A stretch of DNA of 64,000 nt from Novosphingobium kunmingense (GTDB lineage Bacteria > Pseudomonadota > Alphaproteobacteria > Sphingomonadales > Sphingomonadaceae): NCBI RefSeq assembly GCF_002813245.1, contig NZ_PHUF01000004.1, forward strand, positions 498,001-562,000, written 5' to 3'. Position 1 is the stretch's first letter. The number at the start of each line of letters is the position of its first letter. The translations under genes were made by a program, and so were the position numbers. The notes under the pieces are model-generated. The model worked only from the letters and a program-made list of their open reading frames with translations, was not told the origin of the DNA and searched no databases. This document shows, piece after piece, positions 1-12,700 of the stretch.

Positions 1-1496
1 AGGTTGATCGCCTTGAGCGATTCGCCCGAGGCATCGGGATAGGTGAACTCGAGATCCTCGGTGCGGATGCTGGCCGTGCGCACCGACGGGGTGAGCGAAG
101 CGCTGCCCATGCGGCGTTCGTCGGGCGCGTCCCACAGCTTCTGGATCGAATCGAGCGTCTGCTGCGCCTGCTGGCCGCGGGTCAGCAGGAAAGCGAGCTG
201 CCCGGCCGGCGCGAGCGAGCGCGACGAGAGCATGACGATGGCGACAATCGCGCCCATCGTGATCTTGCCCGCATCGAACAGGTAATAGCCGCCGACGATC
301 AGCGCGATGTTGGACACCTGCTGGAACGTGCTGGCCATGCCGATGGCCGCGGTGCTGACATCCTTCAGCCGCTGCTGCGAATGGGCGCCCAGTTCGGCCA
401 GCTTGCGCCACCGTCCCAGCATCGCGCCTTCGCCGGCGATGGACTTAAGGGTTTCGAGCCCGGCGATCGATTCGACCAGCAGGGTCTGCTGCAGTCCGTG
501 ATCGGCCTGCGCCTCGCGCGCGGCGTGGATCACCTGACCGCGCAGCCGCAGCCCGATCAGCGCCATGATCGCCATGGCAATCAGCGGAACCAGCGCCAGC
601 CAGCCGGCGATCCACGCGATCAGCGCCACGAACAGCACCAGGAAGACCAGATCGATGACCAGCATCACCGTGGTCGAGGCGTAGAAATCGCGGACGATCG
701 AGTATTCGGAAACGCGAGCGACAAGATTGCCGGTGTGGCCCTTGCGGTCGGCCAGCGGCGCGGCAAGGATCTTGGAATAGATCTTCTGCGACAGCTTCAT
801 GTCGAGATCGTGCCCGATCTCGTCCAGCACGGCCGAGCGCGCGCGGCGCAGCGCGTATTCGATGGCAAAGGCGCCGAGCACGCCGATCGCCAGCACCCAC
901 AGCGTTGCCTGGGTGCGGTTGGGAATGACGCGGTCGTAGACGTTCATCGAGAACAGTGGCAGCGCCAGCGCCAGCATGTTGATGATCAGCGTCGACACCC
1001 AGACCGGCGCAAAGCGGCGGCGCAGCTTGGCCACTTCGGACCAGAACCAGTGCGTGCGCGCGCCGACTTCCCATGGCTGACCCTCGGCGCGGATGGCAGA
1101 AGGATCGCCGAACACAGTCGAGAACCAGCCGGCGTACTCGGCTTCGAGGCCCGCCAGCGGCTCCCACCGCGCTTCTGCGGTTTCCGGCCGCCAGACCAGC
1201 GCATCGCCGTCGCGCAGTTCGTGGATCACGGCGATCCCGCCGCCGTCCAGCGAAACGAGCGCCGGATAACTGGCAGCGCGGTGCGGCAGGCGCTTCAGCG
1301 CCTGCGGATCGCTGTTGAGACCGAGCACTTCCAGCGCCGGTTCGGCCTGGTGAAGCGGCAGGCGGCCCGTGGCATCGAGGGCCAGCCCCGCCAGCATCGC
1401 CGGCGAAAACGGCACGCCGAAGCGTTCGGCCAATTGCGCAAGCGCGGCAACCAGCGGGTCGGCCTGGGGAACTGAAACGGAAGGCCCTTCGGCCAT
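1..1496 (-). CDS. Type I secretion ABC transporter (LapB-like), 3' part missing
   Basis: Inner-membrane ABC exporter of a type I secretion system, presumably exporting the adhesin encoded upstream. About 498 residues are present. Residues 1-130 look like a peptidase C39-like domain with no Cys at the usual catalytic place (the segment reads GVPFSPAMLAGLAL), as in LapB/HlyB-type exporters that do not process their cargo. Residues about 155-420 hold hydrophobic membrane segments, with GHDLDMKLSQKIYSKILAAP typical of the ABC transmembrane domain. The frame is open at the left edge, before the Walker motifs, so the ATPase domain lies outside. The start is the ATG at 1496, 108 bases after the TolC-like gene. 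Membrane-fusion partner not in view. Confidence 0.88.
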   Translation of the reverse strand, partial: MAEGPSVSVPQADPLVAALAQLAERFGVPFSPAMLAGLALDATGRLPLHQAEPALEVLGLNSDPQALKRLPHRAASYPALVSLDGGGIAVIHELRDGDALVWRPETAEARWEPLAGLEAEYAGWFSTVFGDPSAIRAEGQPWEVGARTHWFWSEVAKLRRRFAPVWVSTLIINMLALALPLFSMNVYDRVIPNRTQATLWVLAIGVLGAFAIEYALRRARSAVLDEIGHDLDMKLSQKIYSKILAAPLADRKGHTGNLVARVSEYSIVRDFYASTTVMLVIDLVFLVLFVALIAWIAGWLALVPLIAMAIMALIGLRLRGQVIHAAREAQADHGLQQTLLVESIAGLETLKSIAGEGAMLGRWRKLAELGAHSQQRLKDVSTAAIGMASTFQQVSNIALIVGGYYLFDAGKITMGAIVAIVMLSSRSLAPAGQLAFLLTRGQQAQQTLDSIQKLWDAPDERRMGSASLTPSVRTASIRTEDLEFTYPDASGESLKAIN

Positions 1497-1604
1497 AGAT
1501 CACACGTCCTCTTGCGGGTGGTCCCCGCGCGCCAGAGCGGCGGCAGGGACCTTCCCAAGTCACGGGAAAGCGGCACGGGCCGCTCTCCCCTCGCTCCATC
1601 GCCC

Positions 1605-3002
1605 TTACTTGGGCATGGTGCGGTATTCCAGTTCCGCAGGCTTGGGCGGACCATAGTTGAAGCGTTCACGCTCCTTCTCGCCGGCACCGGCACCCGGGGC
1701 GACATTCATCGCCGACAGGAAGCGGTTGGTGGCGGCCAACGTCTGGTAGCGCGCGAAGATGGCCGAGAAGCGGGCCGTCTCCAGGCGGACCTGGGTGTTG
1801 TAGCGCGCGTTCTGCGCATCGAGCACGTCGAGCAGCGAGCGCCGGCCAACGTTGAACTGGCTGCGGTAGGACAGCAGCAGATCGTCGCTGACGCGGCTTT
1901 GCGCCTCGAGGTCGGTGGTGATGCGGTTCTGACTGTCGAGCTTCGACCAGGCGGTGCGCACGTCCTCTTCCGACTGGCGCACAACGGTGTAGAGCCGGTA
2001 GCGGCTCTCGCTCGCGCGGCGGACCATTTCCTGGTAGTTGGCGCGATTGATCCCGCCATCGAAGATGTTCCAGCGCAGATAGGCGCGGGCCTGGACGTCG
2101 CGGGTCGCGCCGTCGACCCCGTCGATGTCGTGGCCGATCCGGCCCACCACGTCGACGCCGATCTTGGGCAGTTGCTCGGCCTTCACGCTGCTCGCCAGGG
2201 CGTGGCTCGCATCGACATCGGCTTCGGCTTCACGGACCCGCGGGTTCTGCGTGCGGGCGAGGCCGATCGCCTCGGCAACCGACCCCGGCATGGCTTCGGC
2301 CAGCGTCGGCGGCTGGACGACGGCATCGACATCGAGCCCGGACAGCGTGCGCAGCTGGATCTTCGCCTCGGTCAGCGCCTGCTGGGCCTCGATCGCGCGC
2401 ACCCGCGCGGCCTGCAGGCGTTCCTGCGCCTGCTGCTGGTCGGCGATCGAGATCGAACCCTGTTCGACCCCAGATCCAAGGTCGTTGACCAGGGCTTCGT
2501 GGAAGGCGGCGTTGTCCATCGAGGCGGCCACGACGCGCTGCTGGAGCAGAACGTCGAGGTACTGGCGCGCAACCTGCAGGCCGATGAACTCGGACCGTTC
2601 GACGACGCGGAGCGAGGCCCCGTCGACACGCGCAGCTTGGCGCAGCAGTTCGCCGCGGCGGCGACCGAAGTCGATAATGGTCCAGTCCGCGCGGGCTTCG
2701 CCGGTTACCGGATAGAGCTCGTTGTTGTGGATGCCGGTCAGGCGCCGGGTCGGGTTGTCGAGATGGCGGATGCCGGCCGATCCTTCGATGTCGACGCGCG
2801 GCGCATAGAGCCCCTGGGCCTGCTTGCGTTCGAACTGGATCGCTTCCTTGTTGTACTGCGCCTGGGCGATTTCCGGATTGGAATTCACCGCGACGGCAAT
2901 GACGTCCTGCATGGATACCGGCGCCGACTGCGCGAGTGCGGGAGTGGCGGCGGAAGCCAGCAGCGTGGCGAGGCCAGCGGCGAGCGATTTGCGAAAGGTC
3001 AT
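1605..3002 (-). CDS. TolC-family outer membrane channel protein
   Basis: Outer-membrane efflux channel of the type I secretion system (TolC/LapE group), 465 residues, the normal TolC length. It starts MTFRKSLAAGLATLLASAAT with a signal peptide cleaved after about PALAQ, then the conserved early segment of the family (DVIAVAVNSNPEIAQAQ) and two long helical repeats rich in Ala, Gln and Arg. QFNVGRRSLLDVLDAQNARY is the classic second-repeat signature. The frame is open much further upstream, but the ATG at 3002 begins the signal peptide, only 17 bases after the OmpA-like gene. The order adhesin, OmpA, TolC, ABC transporter supports a dedicated secretion operon. Confidence 0.93.
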   Translation of the reverse strand: MTFRKSLAAGLATLLASAATPALAQSAPVSMQDVIAVAVNSNPEIAQAQYNKEAIQFERKQAQGLYAPRVDIEGSAGIRHLDNPTRRLTGIHNNELYPVTGEARADWTIIDFGRRRGELLRQAARVDGASLRVVERSEFIGLQVARQYLDVLLQQRVVAASMDNAAFHEALVNDLGSGVEQGSISIADQQQAQERLQAARVRAIEAQQALTEAKIQLRTLSGLDVDAVVQPPTLAEAMPGSVAEAIGLARTQNPRVREAEADVDASHALASSVKAEQLPKIGVDVVGRIGHDIDGVDGATRDVQARAYLRWNIFDGGINRANYQEMVRRASESRYRLYTVVRQSEEDVRTAWSKLDSQNRITTDLEAQSRVSDDLLLSYRSQFNVGRRSLLDVLDAQNARYNTQVRLETARFSAIFARYQTLAATNRFLSAMNVAPGAGAGEKERERFNYGPPKPAELEYRTMPK

Positions 3003-3019
3003 GATCGTGCCCCCTGCTC

Positions 3020-3727
3020 TCAATTCTGGACCGTGATTTCGACGCGGCGGTTCTGCGGATTGCGCTCCCCGTCGACAGTCGGAACCTTGGGCGAGCTTTC
3101 GCCCTGGCCGGATACGTTCAGCAGGGCCGGATCGGCGCCCTGCATGCCCAGCATCTGCGACACGGCCTGGGCACGCTTGACCGACAACCCATTGTTGTAG
3201 GCGTCGCTGCCCGAACGGTCGGTGTGACCGGTGACGGTCAGCCCCTTCCAGCCGCAGGCCTTGAGGTTCTGCGCAGCAGCCTGGATGATCGGCAGCGCGC
3301 TTTCGGGCGGGACGGCGCTGTCCCATTCGAAGAAGACGATGCCGGCGATGGTCTCGCGGCAGGCCGGGTTTTCGACAGGCGCAGGCGGCGGCAGAACCAC
3401 CGGGGGAGCCGGCTGCATCAGCATGCGGTTGTACGCATCGACGCACTTGCCGACCGAGACCGGATCCTTGGTGCTGCTTTTCAGGAAGCCGAGCGCGATG
3501 CCGCACTGCGCCTTGGCCTGCAGCGCCCACAGATAGCGCGGGTCGTCGGTCGCGGCGGTGGTGCCGTCGCGGGTCAGCGCCAGCGCGGCATCGTAGCGCT
3601 TGGTCATTTCGCCGCGCAGGTCTGACACCGACAGTCCCAGCAGCTCCTCGGCGGTCTGCGCCTGCGCCGCGGCCGGGAGGGCCACGGCGGCAAAGAGCGC
3701 CATCGTCAGTCTAGTTTTTTTAGGCAT
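3020..3727 (-). CDS. OmpA-family peptidoglycan-binding outer membrane protein
   Basis: Secreted protein of 235 residues with signal peptide (MPKKTRLTMALFAAVALPAAAQAQ) and a C-terminal OmpA-like domain from about residue 130. Visible signatures are FEWDSAVPP, VTGHTDRSGSDAYNNGLSVKRA and the RNPQNRRVEI end motif, which bind peptidoglycan in this family. The N-terminal half is not a beta-barrel of recognisable type. The start is the ATG at 3727 because GGGGAA lies 7 bases upstream; an in-frame TTG at 3742 is possible but would sit within that site. It lies between the adhesin and TolC genes and may anchor or space the secretion channel in the envelope (inference). Confidence 0.9.
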   Translation of the reverse strand: MPKKTRLTMALFAAVALPAAAQAQTAEELLGLSVSDLRGEMTKRYDAALALTRDGTTAATDDPRYLWALQAKAQCGIALGFLKSSTKDPVSVGKCVDAYNRMLMQPAPPVVLPPPAPVENPACRETIAGIVFFEWDSAVPPESALPIIQAAAQNLKACGWKGLTVTGHTDRSGSDAYNNGLSVKRAQAVSQMLGMQGADPALLNVSGQGESSPKVPTVDGERNPQNRRVEITVQN

Positions 3728-3776
3728 CGCGATATTCCCCAATTTCGCTGCAGTCTCTCAACTCAATGACCGTAGA

Positions 3777-6700
3777 TCACGCCAAGGCAGCGGCCTGTTC
3801 GTGATCGAGTGCGGGAAGCGGTGCGAAATGCGCTGCCCCCGCATCGTAACCGGAACCCTGCACACTGCTGTCGAGCAGTCCCTGGAGTGCAAAGTCGCCG
3901 GCCTTGGACATGGCGCCCAGTTCCACGCCCGAATGGGCGGCGAAGTGATCGACGATGCTGTCGACCGCGTGGTTGCCTGCGGCGTCGGCCAGTGCGTCGG
4001 TCACGCCCGGCAGCGTTGCAGTGCCCTTGGCCGCGGCAGGAGCCGCCACCGCCAGCAGTGCGTCCATCGCCGCGTGCCCGTCGTTGCCGCCGAACAGGGC
4101 GCTCTTGCCGGCGTCGGCCGGCGCGTCCGCCTTGTCGGCGCCGCGATCGGCCAGCGTGCCGAGCGACGCGTGGTCCTGGCCCGTGGTTCCACGGTCGGCG
4201 GAACCGGTAGCCCCATCGGCCGCCGCGACCTTGTCAGCCGCGTGGGCTGCGAACTGGGCGAAGGCGGACGGGGCTGCTTGCGCAGGCAGGTCGGCTGCCG
4301 CAGCAGCCGGAGCGGCCGGCAGGTCGGCACCGTGTGTTGCAGCCTTTTCAACGCCCGGCGCTGCCGCGGCATTGGCGTGGTCCATCGCCATTGCCGCGAG
4401 AAGGGCAGTGGCCGCCGCGCTCATCGCTGCCAGTTCGGCGGGCTGGGCCTGCCGCTGGAGGGTGTTTGCGGTGGTCGTTGCGAAAGCCACGTCGGTGGCA
4501 ATGCCGGTGGTGCCGTCGGCGCGGGTGTAGGTCGTCGTCCCGAAGATCGTGACGTCGCCGCCCGCGGCCGCGTCCGCCTTGCCGTCGCTGGTCAGGTCGA
4601 GGCTGGCGATGCCGAGTTCGGCAAGCGTCTTGAACTCACCCGCCTCGCTGACGCCATTGCTGTTGGCATCCTGCCACACGCCGAACTGGGCGTAAGCCGC
4701 ATCCTGTGTGTCGAGCAGGCCGTCGCCGTTGCTGTCATAGGTCGCGGCGACACCCTGAAGGTCGGTCAGGCCGTTCCCGCCGAACACGATCTCGCTTCCG
4801 GCATCGACCGTGCCCGAGCCGTTCGCGTCGATCGCCAGCAGGCCGTCGCCAGCCGCAACCCAGGCAGTCTGTTCGGCCGCGCCGTCGCCGTTGTAGTCGA
4901 AGGCGACGCCGTCGGCGGTCGACAGGTACTGGACGCCGCCGCCATCGAGATCGACTGCAATCGGCATCACGCTTGCCGGGAAGGTGACGGTCAAGGGGAC
5001 CGCACCGGTCGAGTCGCCGTCGGCATCGGTCGCTTCGACCGTGAAGTTCAGAGTGAGCGGCTGCGGATTGCTCTGCGTCAGGATGAAGCCGATGTTGACG
5101 ATCTTGGTCACGTCGTTGTCGTCGGTCACCCCGCCATCGGCAAAGGCATTGGGCGACAGGTCAACGATGCCGCCGTTCGTCCCGACCGCGCCGTTGAGAT
5201 CGTAGGCCAGGCCGCTGGTCAGCTGGGTCGAGGTCACAACCTGCATCCCGACGATCTGGTAAACGGCCGGATCGCCCGGCAGGCGATAGTCGTTGCTTTC
5301 GATCACGAGCACTGCATCGTCGTTGTCGAAAGTGAAGCTGTACCCGGCAGGCGAACCGGTGGCCTTGGTGTAGAAATCGGAATTGTCCGCCACGAATGTC
5401 CGCGTGATGATCGTGTTCGGATTGGCGGGATCGACCAGCTTCAGCACCACGACCATATCCTCGGTGTTCCCGAACTGGTCGATCTGGAGGAACATGGCGT
5501 CGGCCATGGCCTTGGGTTCCGTCGGCGAAGACAGGTCACCGCCGGGATTCTGCGTGAAGAAGTTCAGCTCGAGCACGTCGTTCTGCGCGATGGTGTCGCT
5601 GGCCACACCGTTCGACGATCCGCTGATCGTGACATAGCTTTCCGGCGCGCTGAACGTCCCGTTCGATCCGCCCGAATAGGTGAAGCCGGATTCGAGGTTG
5701 GAGTGTTCGCCGCTGAACTGGACGAAGAAGTTGGGCAGCAGCTGCGCGACCGTGACTTCAGGACCCGAGCTGACGCCAGGATTGTCCTCGTTGTCGAACG
5801 TGGTGCGAATGACGCTCCCGGCGTTGGTCTGCACCGTCAGCGATGTCGCCACCGCGCTGTCGAGCGTGACGGTGTAATCGCCCGTCTGGGTGTTTAGCGA
5901 GATCGTCCCGCCGTTGGTGGCTGTCTGGTAGCCGGCTGCCACCGGATCGCGATCATAGGTGAACGCGAACGCATAGGTTACAAGCGACGAAGTATTGGTC
6001 GTCGGAGTCAATTCGCCGATGCTGGTCACCGTGATCGGCTGACCGTTGACGCTGCCGCTGCTCAATACGACATTGACGTAGCTGTCGACCAGCGCCGAGG
6101 CCGCGCGAGCATCGGCGCCGATGTTGAGCGTGAAGTCGCCAGTCGCCGTCCGCGAGATGACCGGGTCGGTCGGGCCGATTGCAAGCGTCGGCGCGTCGTC
6201 GGTGAACACCAGGTTCTGGCCGATGTTGGCCGTCGCGGTCGCCACGTCGCCGTCTGCATCGGTAAAGGTGCCGGTCAGCGTGACAAGAGTATCGGCAGAC
6301 AAGGACGCGGTGTCGTTCGGCCCATTGTTGGGCGTGTGAACCACCGCGCGGATCTGGTCGAGCGTCACATTGCCCGAACCGTCGACCGAAACGGTGAATA
6401 CAAGCAGGTTGCTGGTCGCAGTGCGTCCTTCGACGACATTGCCGTTCATGACCAGGTTTACATTCTGGCCGCTCAGCGTGTCGACCAGCCCGCTGGCCCC
6501 GGCAACAACGCCAAGGGTGTAGGCCGCGCCGCCGCCCACGGCCGCTCCGTCAGCGCCGAAGTTGGGCGTGAAGACCGAAGCGAAGCTTGCCGATGCATTG
6601 GTGGCAAGAACCGTTTCATCGACCGTCAACGTGGGCTGCGTGGCCGAGGCCGTAGCGGTCGGCGCATCGTCATTGAACAGGATCACAAGCCGTCCAGCGG

Positions 6701-9700
6701 TTGAGCTGTCGCCGTCGCTGTCCGCTGCACGATAATTCAGCGCGGTCGAAGTGCTCGTCTCGTTCAGCCCGGCGGCGTGGATCACGTTGTCGAGCAGGGT
6801 CACCGTGTATTCGCCTGCGGGGGTGAGTTTCACGGTGAACAGGTCGGTACCCGAACGGACACCGCCGGTGACGGTCGCCGTCAGCGTGAAGGTGGCTGCG
6901 TTCCAGCTGTAGCTGACCGTTTCGGTGCCGATCGTGCCCAACGTACCGTTGAGATTGGCGAAACTTACGGTGCCGGTATCGTTGCCGAAGCTCATGTTGA
7001 TCTGGCCGCGGAAGCTCGCTTCGCTCGACAGTGCCCCGTCAAGATCGTTCGAGTTAGCGTCGATGTCACCCGTGGTCGAACCCGGATTCCCGCCGTTCAG
7101 CCCATCGTCGTCAACCGCCGCGCCAACGTCGATCGGATTGGGTACCGAATCCGCCAGCAGCGTGATGGTTGCAGTTGCCTGGGAAACGTCACCGTCCTTG
7201 TCGGTGATCGTGTACTGGAAGGTGATCGTGCCTTCTTCGCCCGGTCCTGGCGCATAGGTGAAGGTGCCGTCGCCATGGTTGACGAGCGACCCCGTTGCCG
7301 GGTTGCCGCCGTTGGTCAGCGATCCGGCGACCAGGGTTACCGACGCCAGCACCTTGCCATCGGCGCCGCCGAGGTCGTTGGTGAAGACATCGATCGTCAC
7401 CGGCTGGTTCTCGGCCGTCTGGACCTTGCTGTCGTTGAGCGCGGTCGGCGTGTCGTCGTTGATCGTGACCTGGAACGTGCCTGCGACGCTGGCGCGGTCC
7501 CCGTCGACGTCGACCGCCTGGACGATCGCCGCGAAGTCGAGCACGAGGTTGTTCTCGGCGTTGCCGCTCGCCTGGTCGACCGGCCCCTGCAGGGTAAAGG
7601 TCCAGGCGCCGGTGTTCTTGTCGATCGCCAGCGTGAACACCGGATTGCCCCCGGCGGTCGCGGTGAGCACGTTGGTCGTGGTGTTGAGCGAATAGACCAC
7701 TGCCACGCCGCCCGAGGTGAGCGATGGCAGGCCCGTAACGGTGGTCAGCAGGTACTGCGGCGCGGTGTCGGCGCCGCCCTTGAACAGGCCGGCCACCGAA
7801 CCGGTCGCAACCGTCGCTTCGCCGGCGATGTCGCCCGTGCCGCCGGCGATTCCGCCGCCAAGACCGTCTTCGTCCACCGCGCCCGAGGTCGAGGCGAACT
7901 CCACCGGAACCGGGCTGTCGTCCTCGATCGAGACAACGATGGTCGTGCCGGTGGACGTCGTTCCGTCGGACACGTTGACCGGGATGGTCAGGCCAATGCT
8001 GTCCTCGACCGTCGCATCGGGCTGGTCGATCGCGTCAAGCAGGGTGACGGTGTAATTGCCGTTGCCGTCAATGGTTACGGTGATCACCGGAATGCCACCG
8101 GCAGTGCCGGTCAGCGTCGAAGTCCCGACACCGGTCCAGATGATCGGCACGCCGCCCGAGGTCAGGCCGGGCTGCGGCTGACCGAGGGTGAAGGTCAGCG
8201 TCTCGCCATCGACATCGGTTGCAACGATCTGACCGCCGGACGTCGCGCTGTTGGTCGTGTCGGTGTTGCCGGTCGTGTCCTGGTTACCGAGCGGGAGACC
8301 TTCTTCCGAAACCGCCGTGGTCGACGGGGTCACGACCGGGGCGTCGTTGGCGCCGTTGATCGTGATCGTCAGCTTCGCCGTGGTGGTATCGCCGTCGCGA
8401 TCGGTGATCGTGTAGGTGAACTCGTCGGTGCGGGTTTCGCCGTCGTCGAGGCTCTGGACCAGGATGTTGCCGTTGTCGAGCGCGTAGGAATAGTTGCCCT
8501 GCGCATCGATCGTCAGCGAGCCATAGGTTCCCTGGAGCGGCGCCCCAAGCGTGCCGGCGGTGACCCCGAAGCTGATTGCGGTCACGGCACCGCCCAGCGC
8601 CGCGCCATCGGCCCCGATCGAATCCTTCGCGCCGTCGGTGCCGTTGGCATCGCTGCCACCAACGCCGGTAAACACGTTGCCGTCGGCAACGAGCGCCCCG
8701 TCTTCGGTGACCGAGTCGATGTCGTTGACGGCGGTCGGCGTATCGTCGTTGACCACGATCACCAGCGTGCTGGGGGCGGTGTCGCCGTCTCCGTCGGTCA
8801 CGACGTAGTTCAGCGTGAACGAGCTGCTTTCCTCGGTTGCGCCGCTGGTCGGATGGAGGATCGGCGCGTTCTGGCTGACCGTATAGGCGCCGGTCGCGCT
8901 GTTGAGCGTTACGGTCACGACCGTGACGAAGCTGCCGCCCTGGTTCTGCTGGACCAGTATGTTCGAGCCCGAAGCGACATACTGGAACGTGGCGGGAGCG
9001 CCCGTCGTCAGGAACGCGATAGACCCGCCGTCATTGCCGAAGCTGTGCGACAGCGTGCCCCCGACGTTCGAAGCGGCGCCGGTGTCGCCCGTGCCGCCGG
9101 CGTTTCCGCCCGACAGCAGGTCGTCGTTCAGCGTGGCGACAGCGTTGCCGCCCGCACTCGGTCCATCATCGACGAAGCGCAGGTGATCGCCGATGCCCGC
9201 CGTCGCCGAGGCGCTGTCCCCGTCGCCATCGGTCACCGTCTTGGTCAGGGTGACGAGATCGGCCGCGATGGTCTCGACGTCGTTGGCACCCAGGTTCGGG
9301 TCGTGGACCACGGCGCGGCTCTGATCGAGCGTGACGTTGCCCGATCCGTCGACCGACACGGTGAAGACCAGGAGGCCGCCAGTGGTGCGGCCTTCGACCA
9401 CGCTGCCGTTCATCGACAGCACGACCGGCTGCCCGGAAAGGGTATCGACCAGACCGCTCGGCCCGGCAACTACGCCCAGCGCATAGCCCTCGCTGTCGGA
9501 AGCCGCGGCGCCATCGGCGCCGAAGCTGTGCGAGAACAGGGTGCTGAGGTCGGCGGTGCTGTTCGGCGTGAAGTTGGTTTCGTCGACCGACAGGTTCGGC
9601 GCGGTGCCGGCGGCAGTCACGGTCGGCGTATCGTCATCGATATTGATGACGATCGAACCCGGCGCGCTGTCGCCGTCGCTGTCCGTGACGGTGTAGCCGA

Positions 9701-12700
9701 GCGTGAACGACAAGTCGTTCTCGGCGCCGCCTGCCGCGTGATCGATCGCCGCGACCTGGGTTACCGTATAGGCGCCCGTCGCGCTGTTGAGCGTAATCGT
9801 CATCACCAGGGTGTTGCCCTGGGCAACCTCGATAAGCCCGGAATTGACCTGCGTGACCGTGAACCCGGCCGGAGCAATCAGCGTCCCGAAGGCCCAGGTC
9901 AGCGCACCATCGCCGCCCGCTCCGGACAGGGTGCCGCTGGTGTTGGCGGTATCGGGATCGACATCGCCCACGCCGCCCGGATTGCCGCCGGTCTTGGCGT
10001 CGTCATCAAGCTGGACGGGCGGGTTGGGCTCGGTGAAGGGGCGCGCGTCTTCGATGGTGATGATCAGCGTCGCCGTCGCGGTGTCGCCGTCGGCATCGGT
10101 GATCGTGTAGGTGAAAATGTCTTCCGAATTGCCCGGAGCCCCCGACGCACGGGTATAGGTGTAGCTGCCGTCCGCGTTGAGCTTGAGCGTACCGTAAAGA
10201 CCCTGCGTGCTGCCGTCGATCGTGCCGGCGCCGTTCGCACCCGACACAGCGGTGACAGCGCCGCCCTGGGCTGCGCCGTCCGCGCCGATCGAGTCCGCCC
10301 CGGCCGGATTGCCGTCGCCGCCCACGCCGGTCAGGACATTGCCCGAGGTCTCGTCGTTGCCCAGCACAACCGCGTCGGTATCGTTCGCGGCCAGCGGGGT
10401 ATCGTCGTCCACGTTGATGCCGAGCGAGCCTGCGGCACTGTCGCCGTCGGCATCGGTCACCGTATAGGCCAGGGTGAACGGCAGGTTGTTCTCGCCCGCG
10501 CCCGCCGGATGGTCGATCGCGGCGTTCTGGGTGACGCTGTAGGCGCCGGTCGCGGCGTTCAGCGTGACGGTCAGCACCAAGGTGCCGTTCTGGCTGATCT
10601 CGACCAGGCCCGGATTGACCACCGAGGTGGTGAAGCCCGCCGGCACGGTCGCGCCGGTCAGTGCCCAGGTCAGCGCGCCATCGCCGCCCGATCCGGCCAG
10701 CGAGCCGCTGGTGTTCGCCGCATTGACATCGTCACCCGTGCCGCCCGCGTTGCCGCCGGCAAGCGCGTCGTCATCGAGCAGGACCGTGGCGTTCTCGCCG
10801 GTCATCGGACCGGCATCCCTGAGCGTGATCGTCAGCGTGGCGGTGACAGCGTCCCCATCGCCATCGGTGAGCGTGTAGGTGAACGTGTCGATCGCGTCGA
10901 TCGGTCCGCTGGTGGTGCGCACGTAGCTGTATTCGCCGTTGGCGCCCAAGGTCAACGTGCCGTGCTGGCCAGTGGTCGTCCCGCCGATCGTCCCGGCACC
11001 GCCGAACCCGCTCACAGCGGTGACAGCGCCGCCCTGGGCTGCGCCGTCCGCGCCGATCGAGTCCGCCCCGGCCGGATTGCCGTCGCCGCCCACGCCGGTC
11101 AGGACATTGCCCGAGGTCTCGTCGTTGCCCAGCACAACCGCGTCGGTATCGTTCGCGGCCAGCGGGGTATCGTCGTCCACGTTGATGCCGAGCGAGCCTG
11201 CGGCACTGTCGCCGTCGGCATCGGTCACCGTATAGGCCAGGGTGAACGGCAGGTTGTTCTCGCCCGCGCCCGCCGGATGGTCGATCGCGGCGTTCTGGGT
11301 GACGCTGTAGGCGCCGGTCGCGGCGTTCAGCGTGACGGTCAGCACCAAGGTGCCGTTCTGGCTGATCTCGACCAGGCCCGGATTGACCACCGAGGTGGTG
11401 AAGCCCGCCGGCACGGTCGCGCCGGTCAGTGCCCAGGTCAGCGCGCCATCGCCGCCCGATCCGGCCAGCGAGCCGCTGGTGTTCGCCGCATTGACATCGT
11501 CACCCGTGCCGCCCGCGTTGCCGCCGGCAAGCGCGTCGTCATCGAGCAGGACCGTGGCGTTCTCGCCGGTCATCGGACCGGCATCCCTGAGCGTGATCGT
11601 CAGCGTGGCGGTGACAGCGTCCCCATCGCCATCGGTGAGCGTGTAGGTGAACGTGTCGGTCGCGTCGATCGGTCCGCTGGTGGTGCGCACGTAGCTGTAT
11701 TCGCCGTTGGCGCCCAAGGTCAACGTGCCGTGCTGGCCAGTGGTCGTGCCGCCGATCGTCCCGGCACCGTTCGCACCCGTCACAGCGGTGACCGAACCGC
11801 CGTCCGCGTTCGGCGAATCCTTGCCGCCGTCGCCTTCGGCATCGGTCAGCACGTTTCCGGTCGCCGGGCCCATCGCCCCGGCCAGCAGCGCATCCGTATC
11901 GTTCGCCGCCGCCGGTGCGTCGTCGACGAACTGCAGCAGACCGCCGATGCCGGCCGTTGCCGAGGCGCTGTCGCCATCGCGGTCGGTCACCGTCTTGGTC
12001 AGGGTGACGAGGTTCGCGGCCAGGGCGGCGATATCGTCCGGACCCGCATTCGGGGTGTGAACCACGGCGCGGCTCTGGTCGAGCGTGACGACGCCGTTCG
12101 CATCGACCGTCGCGGTGAACACCAGCAGCCCGCCCGTGGTGCGCCCTTCGACCACCGCGCCGTTCATCGCCAGCACGACTGGCAGGCCGGTCAGCGTGTC
12201 GACGAGGCCGCTCGGCCCGGCGACGACGCCCAGCGCATAGCCGATGCTGCCGCTTGCAGCCGCGCCATCGGCGCCGAAGGCGTGCGTGAAGAGCGTGCTG
12301 AGATCCCGCGATGCGTTGACGCCGAAATCGGTCTCATCGACGACCAGCGCGGGGGCGCGGCCGGTGGCCGTCACGACCGGAGTGTCGTCGTCGACATTGA
12401 TCGTCAGCGAGCCCGTAGCGGGATCGCCGTCGATGTCGGTCACGGTATAGCCGATGGTGAAGGCGGCGTTGTTCTCGTCGGAACCCGCGGCGTGGACGAT
12501 CGGCGCAAGCTGCGTGACCGTATAGCCGCCGGTCGCGGTGTTAAGCGTGACCGCTAGGACCTTGGTCGAGCCCTGGAACACGTCGATGCCGGTTCCGTTC
12601 GCGGCATAGCTGAAGCCGGCCGGCGCGCCGGCGGCCGAGAGGGCCCAGGTCAGCGTACCGTCGCCGCCGCTGGCGGCCAGCGTGCCGGTGGTGTTGGCGG

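Noticed and set aside
3777-5000. RTX nonapeptide repeats at the adhesin C-terminus
   Set aside because: No GGxGxDxxx run is present; the calcium loops are EF-hand-like instead.
6777-12557. 1,926-codon open frame antisense to the adhesin, and a similar one at 3600-5897
   Set aside because: They mirror a repetitive high-GC gene, show no domain, and are Arg/Gly/Val-rich as expected for the antisense of T1SS repeats; the minus frame carries clear repeats and calcium motifs.
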